Of a DNA stretch of 64,000 bases, positions 1 to 11,089 are shown one piece after another. Made by a program: the position numbers and the translations under genes. Source of the stretch: Gnetum montanum. Its lineage: Eukaryota > Streptophyta > Gnetopsida > Gnetales > Gnetaceae. The notes under the pieces are model-generated. The model was not told the DNA's origin. It ran no database searches and worked only from the letters and a program-made list of their open reading frames with translations. The stretch is from NCBI GenBank assembly GCA_015680685.1, contig MNCI01027262.1:1160289-1224288 (forward strand), given 5' to 3'. Numbering within the stretch: the stretch's first letter is position 1; the number at the start of each line of letters is the position of its first letter.

Positions 1-1417
1 CTTTGTCGATGTTTGGAGAACGGGCTTGATAGACATTGACAAAGAATATGAAACACCACAAAAGACAAAATGCTAACATTTCCATTCGGTGAGTGTTGAG
101 ACGTTGCTTAGCTGCGCTTGAGAATGTTGCATTAGAGAGAAAAGGTGAAGCAAGGAGGAAGGAGGCACAGGAGAAGGACAAAGATGAGGTTTAGTGGAGT
201 CCCTTGTCAGAGTGCTCATCAGGGGCTCGTTTGCATTTTTACCTTTACTTTCACTGACCTTCAACCTCCCGTAGGACAAGTGTCTTTCCCAAGATGAGTT
301 GCGTTACATTTGTGTAGGGTTTCAACCTACCTACAGATACTTTCCATGTGGTGAGCTATGTTACACATCTCATGCAGTTTTGCGTAGATGTTTCCCATGT
401 GGCGAGCTGTGTTACGCACGTCATGGGATTTACACTCCGAAGTAGCCAAGCTAGTTGAGGCACTCACTTTGCTACACTGTAGCATTTGCTGCTATGGTGA
501 GACATGCCCTCGGCTAATGAGGAAAAAGGTCTTGTTGGCTGCAGACATTGTTGAAACCTTTTAGACACCTTTACCAATGTGTTGTGTCCAAAGCAGAAAG
601 GCCAATAATAGCTTTGGCAGCGTATGCATGGAGGAGCTAGCGTCGAAAGCACCAAGAGTTTCTGAGTGCGAATGCTCTAAAATCCCTATCAAAGGCATGC
701 ATTCTCAGTTCAGCTATGGGATCAGCTACCACATAGCTAAACATCGATCAAGCCAAGGCTTTGGTAGGGGGCCAGAGGATAACAATATTGTGGCTAGTCC
801 ACAATACTATTGGAACTCCAGCGGCGGGCACTGGCCAAGGAACTACCATCAGGGCAATGGGCCATGGCGGCAGTAGGTCCAAAGGGCCAATGCAATGTCA
901 TACAACATCTCTGGAGGATCAGCCCAATGCCAAGGGTGGTGGCATTGCATGTGTTCTAGACCATGTTCCCATTGCATCGTGGACTACGTTCTAGAGCTGC
1001 AACGTCCCACCCCCACATCAGCACTACACAAGCTTGTTCGATGTGTACTCGGATCCAATGCACACTACAGACATGACGCGAACCCAGTTTAAGGTCTTAG
1101 TAGACCGTGTGCTAGTGTAAGGTCCCAATAGATCACTGTGTGATTTAAGGTCCCAGCAGACCGTACATGCCAGTTTAACATCATAGTGGACATGCCATGC
1201 CAGTTTATAGTTATAGCGGACTAGCTCTACCAGTTTTACGTCATAGCGGACGGTCGCTGCTAGTTTAATGTCATAGCGGACGTTGCTTATTGTTTTTGCC
1301 AATTTATTATCATATCGGACGTTGCTGTAGCCATGTCAGTTTAACATCTTAGCAAATGTTCGCTCGCCTATGCCAGTTTTACATTGTAGTGGACGGTTTC
1401 TTGCTCGCTCCATGCAC
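1..1417 (-). other. 3' untranslated region of element A
   Basis: This stretch lies downstream of the integrase stop codon on the minus strand. I see no domain in it. It holds two imperfect direct copies of a 34-bp sequence (341-374 and 391-425, built on TTTCCCATGTGGCGAGCTGT) and the repeat array at 1,085-1,405. A 68-codon frame at 73-279 shows no recognisable motif. Confidence 0.5.
1085..1405. repeat. Degenerate tandem repeat, GTTTAAGGTC...GCGGAC type
   Basis: About nine imperfect units of 30-45 bp share the frame 'cca/gct-AGTTTAAGGTC-atagCGGAC'. The same core recurs at 5,015-5,570 and, as GCTAGTTTTAGGCC, at 10,490-10,990. All three arrays lie in the non-coding parts of element A and in the same orientation, so they look like an intrinsic feature of this element family rather than a chance satellite. 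Confidence 0.65.
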
Positions 1418-2700
1418 TCAAACATAGAATGGCTTGAGGTACAAGTGATTCACCAGATTAGTGAACTCGTTGTCATTCATGTCTACTAGCTTGAAGGCTC
1501 CATTCCTGAAGGCCTTAGTGACCATGTAAAGACCTTCCTACTTGGTTGAGAATTTTCTCACGTGTTCATGAATGGCCTTCAAGATGAGGTCTTCCTTCTA
1601 TACTGGTCATCGATATGGGTCTACACAGTGCTTTTGTTGTTGCTCTCTCTGGTAATGCTTTATGCATCTCTGCGTCTGTGCGTGCTCCTCCTCTATTGAG
1701 TCAAGGTCGATGATCCGTGACTCATTGTTCTGGGCTTCTCTCACGATGTCAAATAGGATCATCCGTAGTGATGGTACCTACAACTCAAGGGGCAACATAG
1801 CTTTAGATCCATAAACAAGACTTTAACGAGTCTTACTTGTTGCGATTTTGCACGTCATCCTCTAGGCCTATAGAATGTAGAGGATTTGCTCATGCCACCA
1901 CCTCTTGTTGTTGCTAAGAATCCACTTCAGCAAGTTGATGATGGACTTATTTGTAGCCTCTACCTGTCCATTCTCCTGTAGGTAGTATGGGGAGGAGAAT
2001 GATTACTTGATACCTAGATTGCTACAGAAGTTTTGGGTTTCCATACTATTGAACTGTGGCCCATTATCGGTTACAATAGTCATTGGAAGCCCAAACCTTA
2101 TTACGATGTTGTCCAAGATGAAGTTGCAGATTTGCTGAGACGTCGTCTTCCTTAGGGGAATGGCTTCCACCCACTTAGTAAAGTACTTAGTTGCAGTGAT
2201 AATGAAACTATGACCTACGGAGGACTTAGGCGTAATGGGTCCTATGAGGTCTAGTCCCCATCGTTGGAAAGGCCATGTGATTTTCGTTGGATGCAGGTCC
2301 ATAGGTGAGATGTGTATGAGATTTGCGTATCTGTGGCACGTGTCACACGTCTTGAATTTTGACAGGAAATCATACTCCATGTGGGGCCAGTAGTAACCTA
2401 GGTGTCTAATTTTTGCATCCATAGCCATAGGTGCTATATTTCCATCACACAGCCCCTCATGCACTTCATTAACTACCTTCTACGCCTACTCCCCACACAT
2501 GCATGCCAATAATATCCCATCATAGGAACATCGACAGAGGGCATCATTTCACATGAGCACGTACTGCAGAGAATGCTTACGGATTGCATCTCTCTGGGAA
2601 GATGTCAATCCACCTGGGGTTTCACCATGTTGTAGGTAAGATTTAATGTTGGCATACCACTCCTGCGTATCCGCACCACTAAAAGAAGCCACGTGTCCCA
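1418..2700 (-). pseudogene. Integrase part of element A pol
   Basis: Integrase inserts the element cDNA into the host chromosome. The minus strand shows an HHCC zinc-binding region (HEGLCDGN ... CDTCHRY, about 2,330-2,465), then the DDE core: Asp in GLDLIGP (about 2,255), Asp in VTDNGPQF (about 2,065) and Glu in NGQVEATN (just beyond a stop near 2,003). A C-terminal segment with KFSTK-stop-EGLYMV (about 1,520-1,545) corresponds to the F/KWEGPY module. I place the end at a TGA at 1,418-1,420. The three catalytic residues are still encoded, but at least six stops, mostly at former Gln or Trp codons, break the frame. Not functional. Confidence 0.85.
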
Positions 2701-4935
2701 CCTGAGTGATAGGCTCAGTGCATTTGATTATCGAAGTTGGCAGGTTTGCGAATGAGTGTGCTGGAATGTTTAACGCAAGGGTAGCTTAGACATCTACCAT
2801 AGTGTTCTCATTGTGTGGCATGTGTTGCGCATCTGTGATCACAAATTATTTAAGCAAACTTTTTCCTACGTCATAGTAGGGTTGCAAGTGCGTAGCCTTA
2901 CAAGCATAGACCTCGATGATTTGATTCACAAGTGGCTGTGAATCTCCATGGATTGCCAGGTGTTGTATGCATAGTGTTCAAGAAACTAAGAGGCCTCTAA
3001 GTAGCCCCTAGTATTCTGCCATGTTGTTGGTGCAAGGAAACGCAAAATGATAAGTAAACGAGTGTATTTCCCTAGAGGGGAACGTAATGACAATAGCTGC
3101 ACTACCTCCTCGCGCAGTTGAGGCACTGTCAAAGTGTAAAGTGAATTTGAGATGCGATGGGACATTGTTGATAATGCCAACGTGCTCGTCCAGGAATTCA
3201 GGGTCTATGGTTGCCTGGTCGTCGACTGGTAAGGCCGTGATTTGGGTCACTATGGCTTCACCCTTCATCGATGATAACTTACATAGTGTAAATCAAACTC
3301 CGCAGTTATTGCTTTCCATCAGGCTATCTGGCTACTTTTGTATAGGTTGTTAGTGATAGCTCGGAGTATGTTTCTTTTGCAAATGATGTTGGTTATACTA
3401 CTGAATAAGTAATGCCTCCACTTTTTTAGTGTGAACACTAAGGCAAGGCAATTCCTCTCCACTTCGTTGCATTTTGCCTCATGCACTACTAGTGCATGGC
3501 TCAAATGATACATTGGTATCTTAGACCCATCGTCTCGTTTTTGACATAGCAGTGCTACGATAGATGTGTCGAAGGTGGCGAGGTAGATGAAGAAGGGTTT
3601 ATCCCTTTGTGGTGGATGCACAGTTGAGAGGTGTAAAAGCTCCTTCTTTAGGTCGTCGAAGGCTTGTTGACACTGGGTTATCCACTTGAAGTTAACCCCC
3701 TTCTTTAGAAGATGTTGCATGGGGTGTAGCTTGTTAGTCAACCTTGCTATAAACCTTCAAATGAATTGCACCCTACCTTGCAAACCACGTAACTCCTTAA
3801 GGTTTGTGGGAGGCGCTAGGTTAACGATGGCTTTGACTTTGTCAAGGTCCACCTGTATTCCGGTCTCTGATACCACAAACCCTAACATGTGCCTGGTTTT
3901 CACCCCGAAGATGTACTTCTTAGGATTGAGGTGTAAGTCGTGCTTTTGAAAACACTTGAGGACTATCCCTAGATCGTGTGGGTGATCAACTACCTCCTTA
4001 GACTTGACTACTATAGCATCCACATAGTCATTTAATGTTTACAGGATATAGTTGCTAAAGATGTAGGTCATGGATCGCTGGTAGGTTGCTCCAGCATTCT
4101 TGAGCCTGAAAGGCATCATGGTGTAACAGAAGGTACCCCATGGGGTCATGAAGGTTGTTGTCAGCTGGTGCTTTGGGTTAATGCAGATTTGATTATATCT
4201 GGAGAAATCATCCATAAAGGATAGTAGAGCATGACCAGCCATGGTGTCGATGAGCTGATCGAAGCTTGGAAGTGGGAAAATGTCCTTGATCGTTGTCTTC
4301 TTCAAGTCTTGGAAGTCTATACAAATTCATATTCCTCCCATTTTATTTGAAACCAGAATGATGTTGGACACCCATTCCGAGTAGTCAACCACACAGATGA
4401 AACCAGCTTGGTATAGCTTGGTGATTTCATCCCTCACAGCTAGTGCGACTTTTGGCTTAACTTTGTGAGCCTTCTTCTTGACTGCCTTCATGCATGGGTC
4501 TAGGATGATGTTGTGCTGAATTAGCAACGAATATAGACCCAACATGTCACTGTACAACCATGCGAAGACATTAATGTTGTCTTGCAAAATCTTGGCTACG
4601 TTTTCATGTGTCTGTGCATCTAGGAGGGAGCTGAGCTTTAACATTTTCACCTCCCCCTTGGACGTAATCATAGGATTATCAATGAGAGGGTCCTCGGTTA
4701 CATCCCTAGACTCTAAATCTAGGGCTTGGACTAGATGCTCGGGCCAATCTAGGGATGCTTCTAATGCTGCTATAGTGCTAACTGTGATTGACCCCCAGTA
4801 GATTAGGTTGGGATTCAATTATCTTGCAAGTTTACCATGTGGACCTACTAACGTTAAGGGTGTGGAGAGATCACGATGGATTTCCATCTTTTGCTCGACC
4901 TACCAACACAAGGTGAAAGCCTAGTTAAGAGGCAC
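2700..4935 (-). pseudogene. RT, RNase H and second RNase H of element A pol
   Basis: Minus-strand blocks in order: pre-RT linker with NVFAWLYSDM and the RT start KAGFI-like DYSEWVSNI (4,327-4,818); fingers and palm with SFMDDFSRYNQI and PWGTFCYTMMPF (4,039-4,305); palm and thumb with NPKKYIFGV and GFVVSETGIQVD (3,757-4,023); RNase H with WITQCQQAFDDL (3,319-3,741); second RNase H with FDSAS, CTNNMAEY and GDS as likely acidic residues (2,900-3,268). The RT catalytic tetrad, normally YVDD, reads YVDA at 4,015-4,026, so the enzyme would be dead even without the frame breaks. A sequence ending CTTCCAACAG (minus strand, AG at 4,937-4,936) just before the linker looks like a 3' splice site. Confidence 0.88.
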
Positions 4936-5014
4936 CTGTTGGAAGAGATTGTGTATAATGAAAATTTGCAAAATAGCAATGAGATGCAACTTGCAAAGTA
5001 TGATGATATAAAGA

Positions 5015-5570
5015 TTAAAAGCTTGCTATTCTAAGGTCATGGTGGACCGCCAAGGCATAAGAGTGTAAAACCACTAAAGATGTAAAATTGTTGATGCAAA
5101 AGTGTGGACCGCCAAGGCATAAGAGTGTAAAACCACTAAAGATGTAAAATTGTTGATGCAAAAGTGTGAAACTGTTAACATGCAAATTCCAAGCAACTAG
5201 TTTAGTGTCATTGTGGACTGCTAAATTGTAACATGCAAAATCGTAACATGCAAAACTGGCAGTATGAGAAATCGGAAATTGAGGGTGTGAGAAATGCAAA
5301 ATCGCTAATGCGAAAATGCGAACTGCTGATGTGAAAACACGAAACCGTTGGAAATTGCGAAACTACCAATGTAAAAGTGCAAAATTGCTAGTTTAACGTC
5401 ATTGCGGACTTCGAATGTATAGCAGGTTGAAACTGCTAGTTTAAGGTCTTTTCGGATCATTTAAGATGCAACTATGCTGGGATTTCTAGTTTAAGGTCTT
5501 TTTGGACCGGTAATGTTGCGATTGTTGGAGTTGCTAGTTTAAGGTCTTTTTGAACCTGTAATGAAAACAA
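5015..5570. repeat. Repeat array left of the antisense gene, with perfect 62-bp duplication
   Basis: The right part (5,370-5,570) holds four units of 'GCTAGTTTAAGGTCTTTTTGGA'-like sequence, split here as GCTAGTTTAAGG then TCTTTTTGGACC. The left part holds a perfect 62-bp tandem duplication (5,042-5,103 and 5,104-5,165, starting GTGGACCGCC) and a run of short phrases of the form 'aaaa-TGCAAAA-ctg'. The perfect copies in a badly decayed element mean the duplication is recent. Confidence 0.75.
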
Positions 5571-5734
5571 ATATATCTTTTTTTTTTCGGGAAAGCAAAC
5601 AGTTGGCTTGAAGCATGTCAAGGCTTTAATGCTAATAGTGTTGCGATGTCATGGCGAGCATGCTATGCTGTACGGCACACTTCGCATTAATCGAAGAGAG
5701 AGAGTGGCAAGTTTCCCTTTCTTGCCATTACAGC

Positions 5735-5742
5735 CATAAATA
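5735..5742 (+). promoter_or_regulatory. TATA box of the antisense transcription unit
   Basis: CCATAAATAGGGG lies about 150 bp upstream of the ATG at 5,894 and would start transcription near 5,765-5,775. It faces away from element A's own sense direction. A GA-rich run (GAAGAGAGAGAG, 5,693-5,704) stands just upstream. Assigned from sequence and position only. Confidence 0.5.
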
Positions 5743-5893
5743 GGGGTTAAACCATGGTAATTTTTCCATTCTCACCATAAGAGAGTAGAGCCCACATTAG
5801 AGCACAAGGTGATTTTGAAGTATGGAGAAATTTTGCTAACAACTAGCAAGGCATTTTTTTTTGCATAGTGAGGAGGGGAAATTTGCAAGCAGG

Positions 5894-8800
5894 ATGATGG
5901 CTCCTAAGAAGGAACATACTCATATGGCACTTGCAAAGGTTAAGGAGGCAAAGAAAACCCTGGGGCACATGACATAAGCACGCGTCGCAACATAGAAGGA
6001 CATGTCATTGACCTAGTAAGTTACTATGGTTCCTTTGCTTTTTTGCAATTCTATTATCGTTTTTTGTTTTCTGCTTTCATTGTGTATCCTAGTCTCAATC
6101 ATCAGTGTTTTCTGTTATCATGTCATTTTGGCCTTTGCATCATCGTTGTCGCTGTTTTGGCCATGGCAGATACATAAATGCTACACCATCATTGCATGCA
6201 AGGTCACTTAAACCGCCACCACCGTGATCGTCATAACCGCAGGGGCTTGGATAGTTTAAGTTACTTAGCTTTCAAATGGCATAACATATAACCCTTAGGA
6301 GGGCTAGGCTATGTGTGATGCGACAATGCGACACGTGTTTTATTAGGGCATGTTGTTAACTATTCTGTTAGGGTTAATTTCTCTATTGCTACGCTAGGCT
6401 ATTTTTTGCTACGCTAGAACTTTCATGTTCTCGCCACACTATGCTTGGGAAGAGGGTTATGCTATGCTATATACATGAACTACTAGGTGTTGCTATGTTG
6501 CGTTTGTATTACACTTAGACATGATGCTAACACTTGTTGATTGGGTTGCATAGGGTAGGACTGAGGCCCAGGCTGATTATTTTAGAAATTAGAGGGGCCT
6601 TGTCTCATGTGAGCAGACCTGTGGCTAATGCTCCTCCTCCCCAGATATGTATGGAAGAGTGAGGGTTCTAGTTCAGAAAAAGGGCACAGGACTTCTTATG
6701 ATTCCTCCTTGACCATTTCAGTGTGATTTTTTGGTCATCCCTAGAGGAGGAGAAGGCGGCCAGCATATCAGAAGCCATTTTTCCTATGGCAAGTCGGGGC
6801 ATTCTGAGGTTTCTAACTGATGGGGCAGTCATGGGAAGGCAGGGAGAAGAATCCAGTCAACGCCCAATAGGGTTAAGGTGTTTGGCCTGGATCTAGGAGA
6901 TGCCTAAGTATAGCTACTACCACCATTACAACACACTATTCCTCACACGTTATATGGTGACGTGCTTCTAGAACCCTTAGGAAATTGTCTACTGTGCTGG
7001 TAGGTGATTTTTGTAGCCTTCTTCTGTTGTGTTTGTGCAATGCTAGCCATATTGGCCTAATGCTAATAGTATGTGTTTGTCACCAGGTTCTCATCAACAA
7101 GGATGGGATTCACGACCTACCGGGTCTACTAGGTACAGCACAGATAGCCCTATAGGAGTTCTCTTCTGCTAAGAACTTGTAGGCGGGTGTGATCAGTCAA
7201 TGTGGGGGTGAATACCACACCTACCCAGGAATATATTTTATTTTCTATGATCAACGCAAGAGGTAGGGTTGCCTAGATGAGGAGTGGGTAGAAGCCTTTA
7301 AATTGATCACGGTTGAACAAGTTCTAGTTGAACTCTCATAGTTCCCACTACCATACCTACCTAGTAGGTCGAACAGTAAGTGCCACATGCTTAAATGTCT
7401 TTGCAATTTTAGAATTTCTTGCGTTTTTGCACTAAATATTTTTTGTGAAACTATTTTAGGGGCAAGGAAGCCTCAAGAGGTGATGGTGGTAACCACCAAG
7501 ACACAGGGGGCAAATATCTACTTCAAGTATAGAAAAGTAGAGATGAGCCAACGGTGGCTAAACGGTGCGACCTCAGACTCCCTAGTCCAGAACATCGAAA
7601 AGTTGGGGCTTATAGATCTTTTCCTGGCCCCAAATTTGAATGTTCTTGCTATCTAGATGCTTTCCTTGGTCAAATCCTTTTCTGACAAGGTGATCTGCTT
7701 CCGCCTATGCATGCATTGCGTGTAGGTGGTCATTGACATCAATGACCAACTATTTGTCAATCTCTTTGGTGTCCCTACCAAAGGCATCCTCATAAGGTCA
7801 AAGTCTAAGACAGAGCTAACCCTTTAGAAGAAGGACATTCAAGAGTGGTTAGGGCTTACCAGGGAGCGAAAGGGGCTCCCTATGGAGAGGCTCAAAGAGG
7901 GACCCACCAAGGGGGTTTACCCTATTTTTCGTGCTCACGCACTCCCCCAACTACTTACCTAGGGGAAGGTCCTGGGGATTGAGTAGGCCTGGATAATGCA
8001 TGAGGTTATGGAGAAGGGGGCTTGCTACAACTGGGCCAGGTTTTTATGTAATGGCTTGTAGACTAAAATCCTGGGGCTCGATAAGAAGACAGAGTCCCAT
8101 TCCAATATACATTATGGCTTTTACATAGCCTGCCTTAAGCACTTCATGGAGTTTCTGGTGGTTCAGGAGAATGGATTCTGAGTCATGCAGAATTGTAGCC
8201 AAATTTCTAGACCATGGATTCACCAAATCCTTTGGACCACCTGAGCCCAGGATCCCCCAGAAATAATTGGGAAGTCATTTTCTATAACGACTAAGGATCA
8301 AGTGGCCTGTAATGTTCGCAACCAAGACAGCATAGGAGAGACACTCCCTATCATGGATGGCAGCGTGTCACGGGGTGAGCATCTCATAGCTGAAACTGGG
8401 GGCTAGCAAGTTGCAGTGGAAGAGGCCTCCTCTAGCTAAGGAAACCCTTCTCATGGAGGAGGAGGAGGGGCGAAGACTGCAGCTTAAACTATAGAGGATG
8501 CAACCCCCTATTGGTAAACGTTTTCGTTAAATGCTTGGTTTGCTGTAGTTTATTACGCTATGCTATGCTAGGTGGCGTAGCGTAGCGTAGCACCTGCCTT
8601 AGGCTAACTTTCTTTGAGCTAATGCAAATGCATTTCTTAACCACTAGAAGAAGAAGAGAAAGAAGAAGAAGGTGACAAAGATGTGTCGACCCTTAAGACA
8701 TGGACAATGAATAAAGACACGAGGATCCTAGTCTTAGAGAGAAGGGCCCTGGTCGAAAGGAAGGGAGTTCCTACAGCTAAGGCAAGGACTCTCGTTATTA

Positions 8801-10326
8801 GGGAGAACCCTCTTGCTGATGAAGAATCTCTCTTGAATAAAAAAAATGTTGGTCTCCTAAAAGGGAAGGCACCAGTGCATGATGAGGAGGTCTGTAGGGA
8901 CCCCACAAGAACCTCTAGCCAGGCTACCACCATTGTTTTGCATTAGCTGAAAGAGAGACTACAATCAGATGTTGGTGAGTTTAGCAATATGTCTACCTTG
9001 TCATAGCCCATTTTGGTCATTGCTAATGTGTTTAGTTATGTGACAGACACTACCTTTGATGGTGCAGGACCCCCACTGATTCACATGGAATCATGGGTTG
9101 AGGTCCTTGACAAGTTTGTGTTCATGTAGGGGATCATTGATGACATGATTAGCCACCTTCAGCAGGTGGACCCTGAAGCAGGTAAGTAGTAATATTATCT
9201 TCTTTCATGTTGTTATGCTAGAACTTCTTGAGTTTTATACTATACTAATGCGACTGGTATGCTCTTCATGTCATGGCAGCCTCTCAACTCAAATGGGACC
9301 CAGCAAAATCTTTGAAAGTCAGTGCTATGTCCACATTTCCACCTGAAGTGATCGAGGTGTCTCATCATGCATACGATGAGGTTTGCAAATGCACTTTGCA
9401 CTCGGCACACTCCCTATGAGATTACAAGCATGTCAACGAGGACTTGTCGAAACAAGTCCAAAAGGCTAAGCAAAGGGAGGCTGTCCTGAGCATCGAGGTG
9501 GAGGACATCAAGTCGAAGAATGAGTTCTTCATAGCCCATGACACTAATAATGAGGACTGGCACACGGCTATGATAGGCTATGTCAAGTTTTGGACAGTTG
9601 CGCATCAGAATGTCGATGCCACCCGTGAAGTAATAGAACAGCGGATGTAGATGGACTTGCTAGACCAAAAGTGTCAAGACTTAAAAGAATTTAAAACCAA
9701 AGTTCAAGAATGCGGGAAGTCCTAGAAAAACCATAAACATATGTATAAATGGGAAAATGGTACCCATCGTAAACTGTACAAGGACACTACTGTGGAGGCA
9801 TTTACGTATAAAGCATTTGTAAATGCTCTTGATGCTTCTGAGAACTATGTCAAGTTCAAGGAGCAGGTCAAGGTCATGAAATCTCCTGATTGGAAAGTAG
9901 AACTTCCCACAAAAGAGACCGCAACCATCTCTTTCTCTTTAGGGCCGCCAAGGTGGACAACTGCCAAAATGAAGAGAGCTACTATGGCAGACGCTGAACC
10001 AAGCAAAAGGCATTGGGTGGAGATCACGGTAGAGGAGGTCTGGCATTGCCTCAGGCTCACTTTAGAGTAGATACCCTTTGAGATAGATGCAGGCCTTTCT
10101 CAGGTTAGTTGCTTTTCTTTGTATTAATTCTTATGCTCTATTGTAGTTTGTATTTGTTGCCTAGCTAACTGCTTCACCCCTACAATGCAAGCCCCAAGTG
10201 AGGGTGCAGGGCCCGTAGAGGGAGGGAATGAAGAACTGGTAGAGGGCAATCTAGGGAAAGGCAATGCAAATGGAGATGATGCAAAAGCGGATGATGGAGA
10301 TGATGAGAATAGAAATGACCCATGAT
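5894..10326 (+). pseudogene. Antisense multi-exon ORF embedded in element A
   Basis: I see seven exon-like segments joined by GT-AG junctions: 5,894-6,015; 6,554-6,999; 7,087-7,375; 7,460-8,513; 8,648-9,181; 9,280-10,103; 10,192-10,326. Donors include GTAAGT, GTAGGT and GTAAG; acceptors include TTGCATAG, CACCAG and ATTTTAG. The N-terminus is basic (MMAPKKEHTH). The large fourth segment holds DINDQLFVNLFGVPTKG and NWARFL motifs reminiscent of accessory ORFs of plant gypsy elements. The sixth is Lys/Glu-rich and probably coiled-coil (SKQVQKAKQREAV). The last encodes an acidic tail ending ENRNDP-stop. Several in-frame TAG/TAA at Gln positions show it no longer makes a full protein. Extra ORFs, some antisense, are known in the Tat lineage; a captured host gene is the alternative. 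Function unknown. Confidence 0.6.
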
Positions 10327-10405
10327 AGCATGGGATTTTTTTTCTGGAATTTTAAATTTTTGTGTAACAAATTTTGCAAACATTGTTTGAAAGACAACAA
10401 TTTTA

Positions 10406-10411
10406 AATAAA
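10406..10411 (+). terminator. Poly(A) signal after the antisense unit
   Basis: AATAAA lies 80 bp after the TGA at 10,324-10,326, in a T/A-rich stretch (10,335-10,415). Together with the TATA box at 5,735 it frames a complete RNA polymerase II unit. Confidence 0.5.
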
Positions 10412-10489
10412 GAAAAAAGGATTTTTCACTAACTTGTGCATTGCATATGTGGTGCATTTTGTATAAAATTTTCATGTTTTCATGTGCTA

Positions 10490-10990
10490 TTTTTAGGCCA
10501 TCTCGGGCCATTGCTAGTTTTAGGCCGTCTTGAACCATTACTAGTTTTAGGACGTTTCGGCCCATAGCTAGTTTTAGGCCATTTTGGGCCTTTGCTAGTT
10601 TTAGGCCATTTCAAGCCACAGCATAGCATAGTTTTAGGCCATTTCAAGCCATAGCGTACCATGCCAAGAGGATGGTATGTTAGCAAAGCAAGAAGCGGTG
10701 AACGTACAAGGGATGGCAACTAAGCAGGAAGCAGTGGGGTTGCTACACTATGCATAGCTACTTCTTGACCCACCGCGGGTAGAGCGAAACATAAGGACAA
10801 TACGTAAATGCACATTGCTAGTTTTAGGCCATTTTTGGCCATTTCACATTGCTAATTTTAGGCTGTTTTAGGCCATCACACATTGCTAGTTTTAGGTCAT
10901 TTCAGGCCATCGCGCATTGCTAGTTTTAGGCCATTTTGGGCCATCGCACATTGCTAGTTTTAGGCCATTTTGGGCCATTTTGTGGAAGCA
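10490..10990. repeat. GCTAGTTTTAGGCC tandem array
   Basis: About ten copies of GCTAGTTTTAGGCC with trailing ATTTTGGGCCAT. The first block (10,513, 10,540, 10,567, 10,594) has a 27-bp period. The second block (10,817, 10,851, 10,884, 10,919, 10,953) has a 33-35-bp period because of an added CATCGCACATT. A non-repeated 200-bp piece separates the blocks. Confidence 0.85.
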
Positions 10991-11007
10991 CAAGAATGGT
11001 GAGTGGG

Positions 11008-11050
11008 CAAGAAGCAATGGGGTTGCTACGCTAGGCGTAGTTGCTTCTTG
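11008..11050. repeat. Inverted repeat (hairpin), second diverged copy near 10,720-10,775
   Basis: CAAGAAGCAA (11,008-11,017) pairs perfectly with TTGCTTCTTG (11,041-11,050), and inside it CTACG (11,026-11,030) pairs with CGTAG (11,036-11,040). A less perfect copy with the same context (GCAGGAAGCAGTGGGG ... CTTCTTGACCC) lies about 300 bp to the left. Both are followed by a GAGC(A/G)AAACATAAGG phrase, so the repeated unit is about 100 bp and the hairpin is part of it. Confidence 0.6.
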
Positions 11051-11089
11051 ACCCGACATAGGTTGAGCAAAACATAAGGCTAAGGTGCT

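Noticed and set aside
8637-8933. Minus-strand Ser-rich frame
   Set aside because: It is the complement of a Lys/Glu-rich exon of the plus-strand antisense gene.
5015-10990. The two repeat arrays as a pair of LTRs around a plus-strand element
   Set aside because: They share only a short core, differ in period and length, and show no TG...CA ends, primer-binding site or target duplication.
10490-10990. CRISPR-like regularly spaced repeats
   Set aside because: Units are contiguous and degenerate with no unique spacers, and the context is a plant retroelement.
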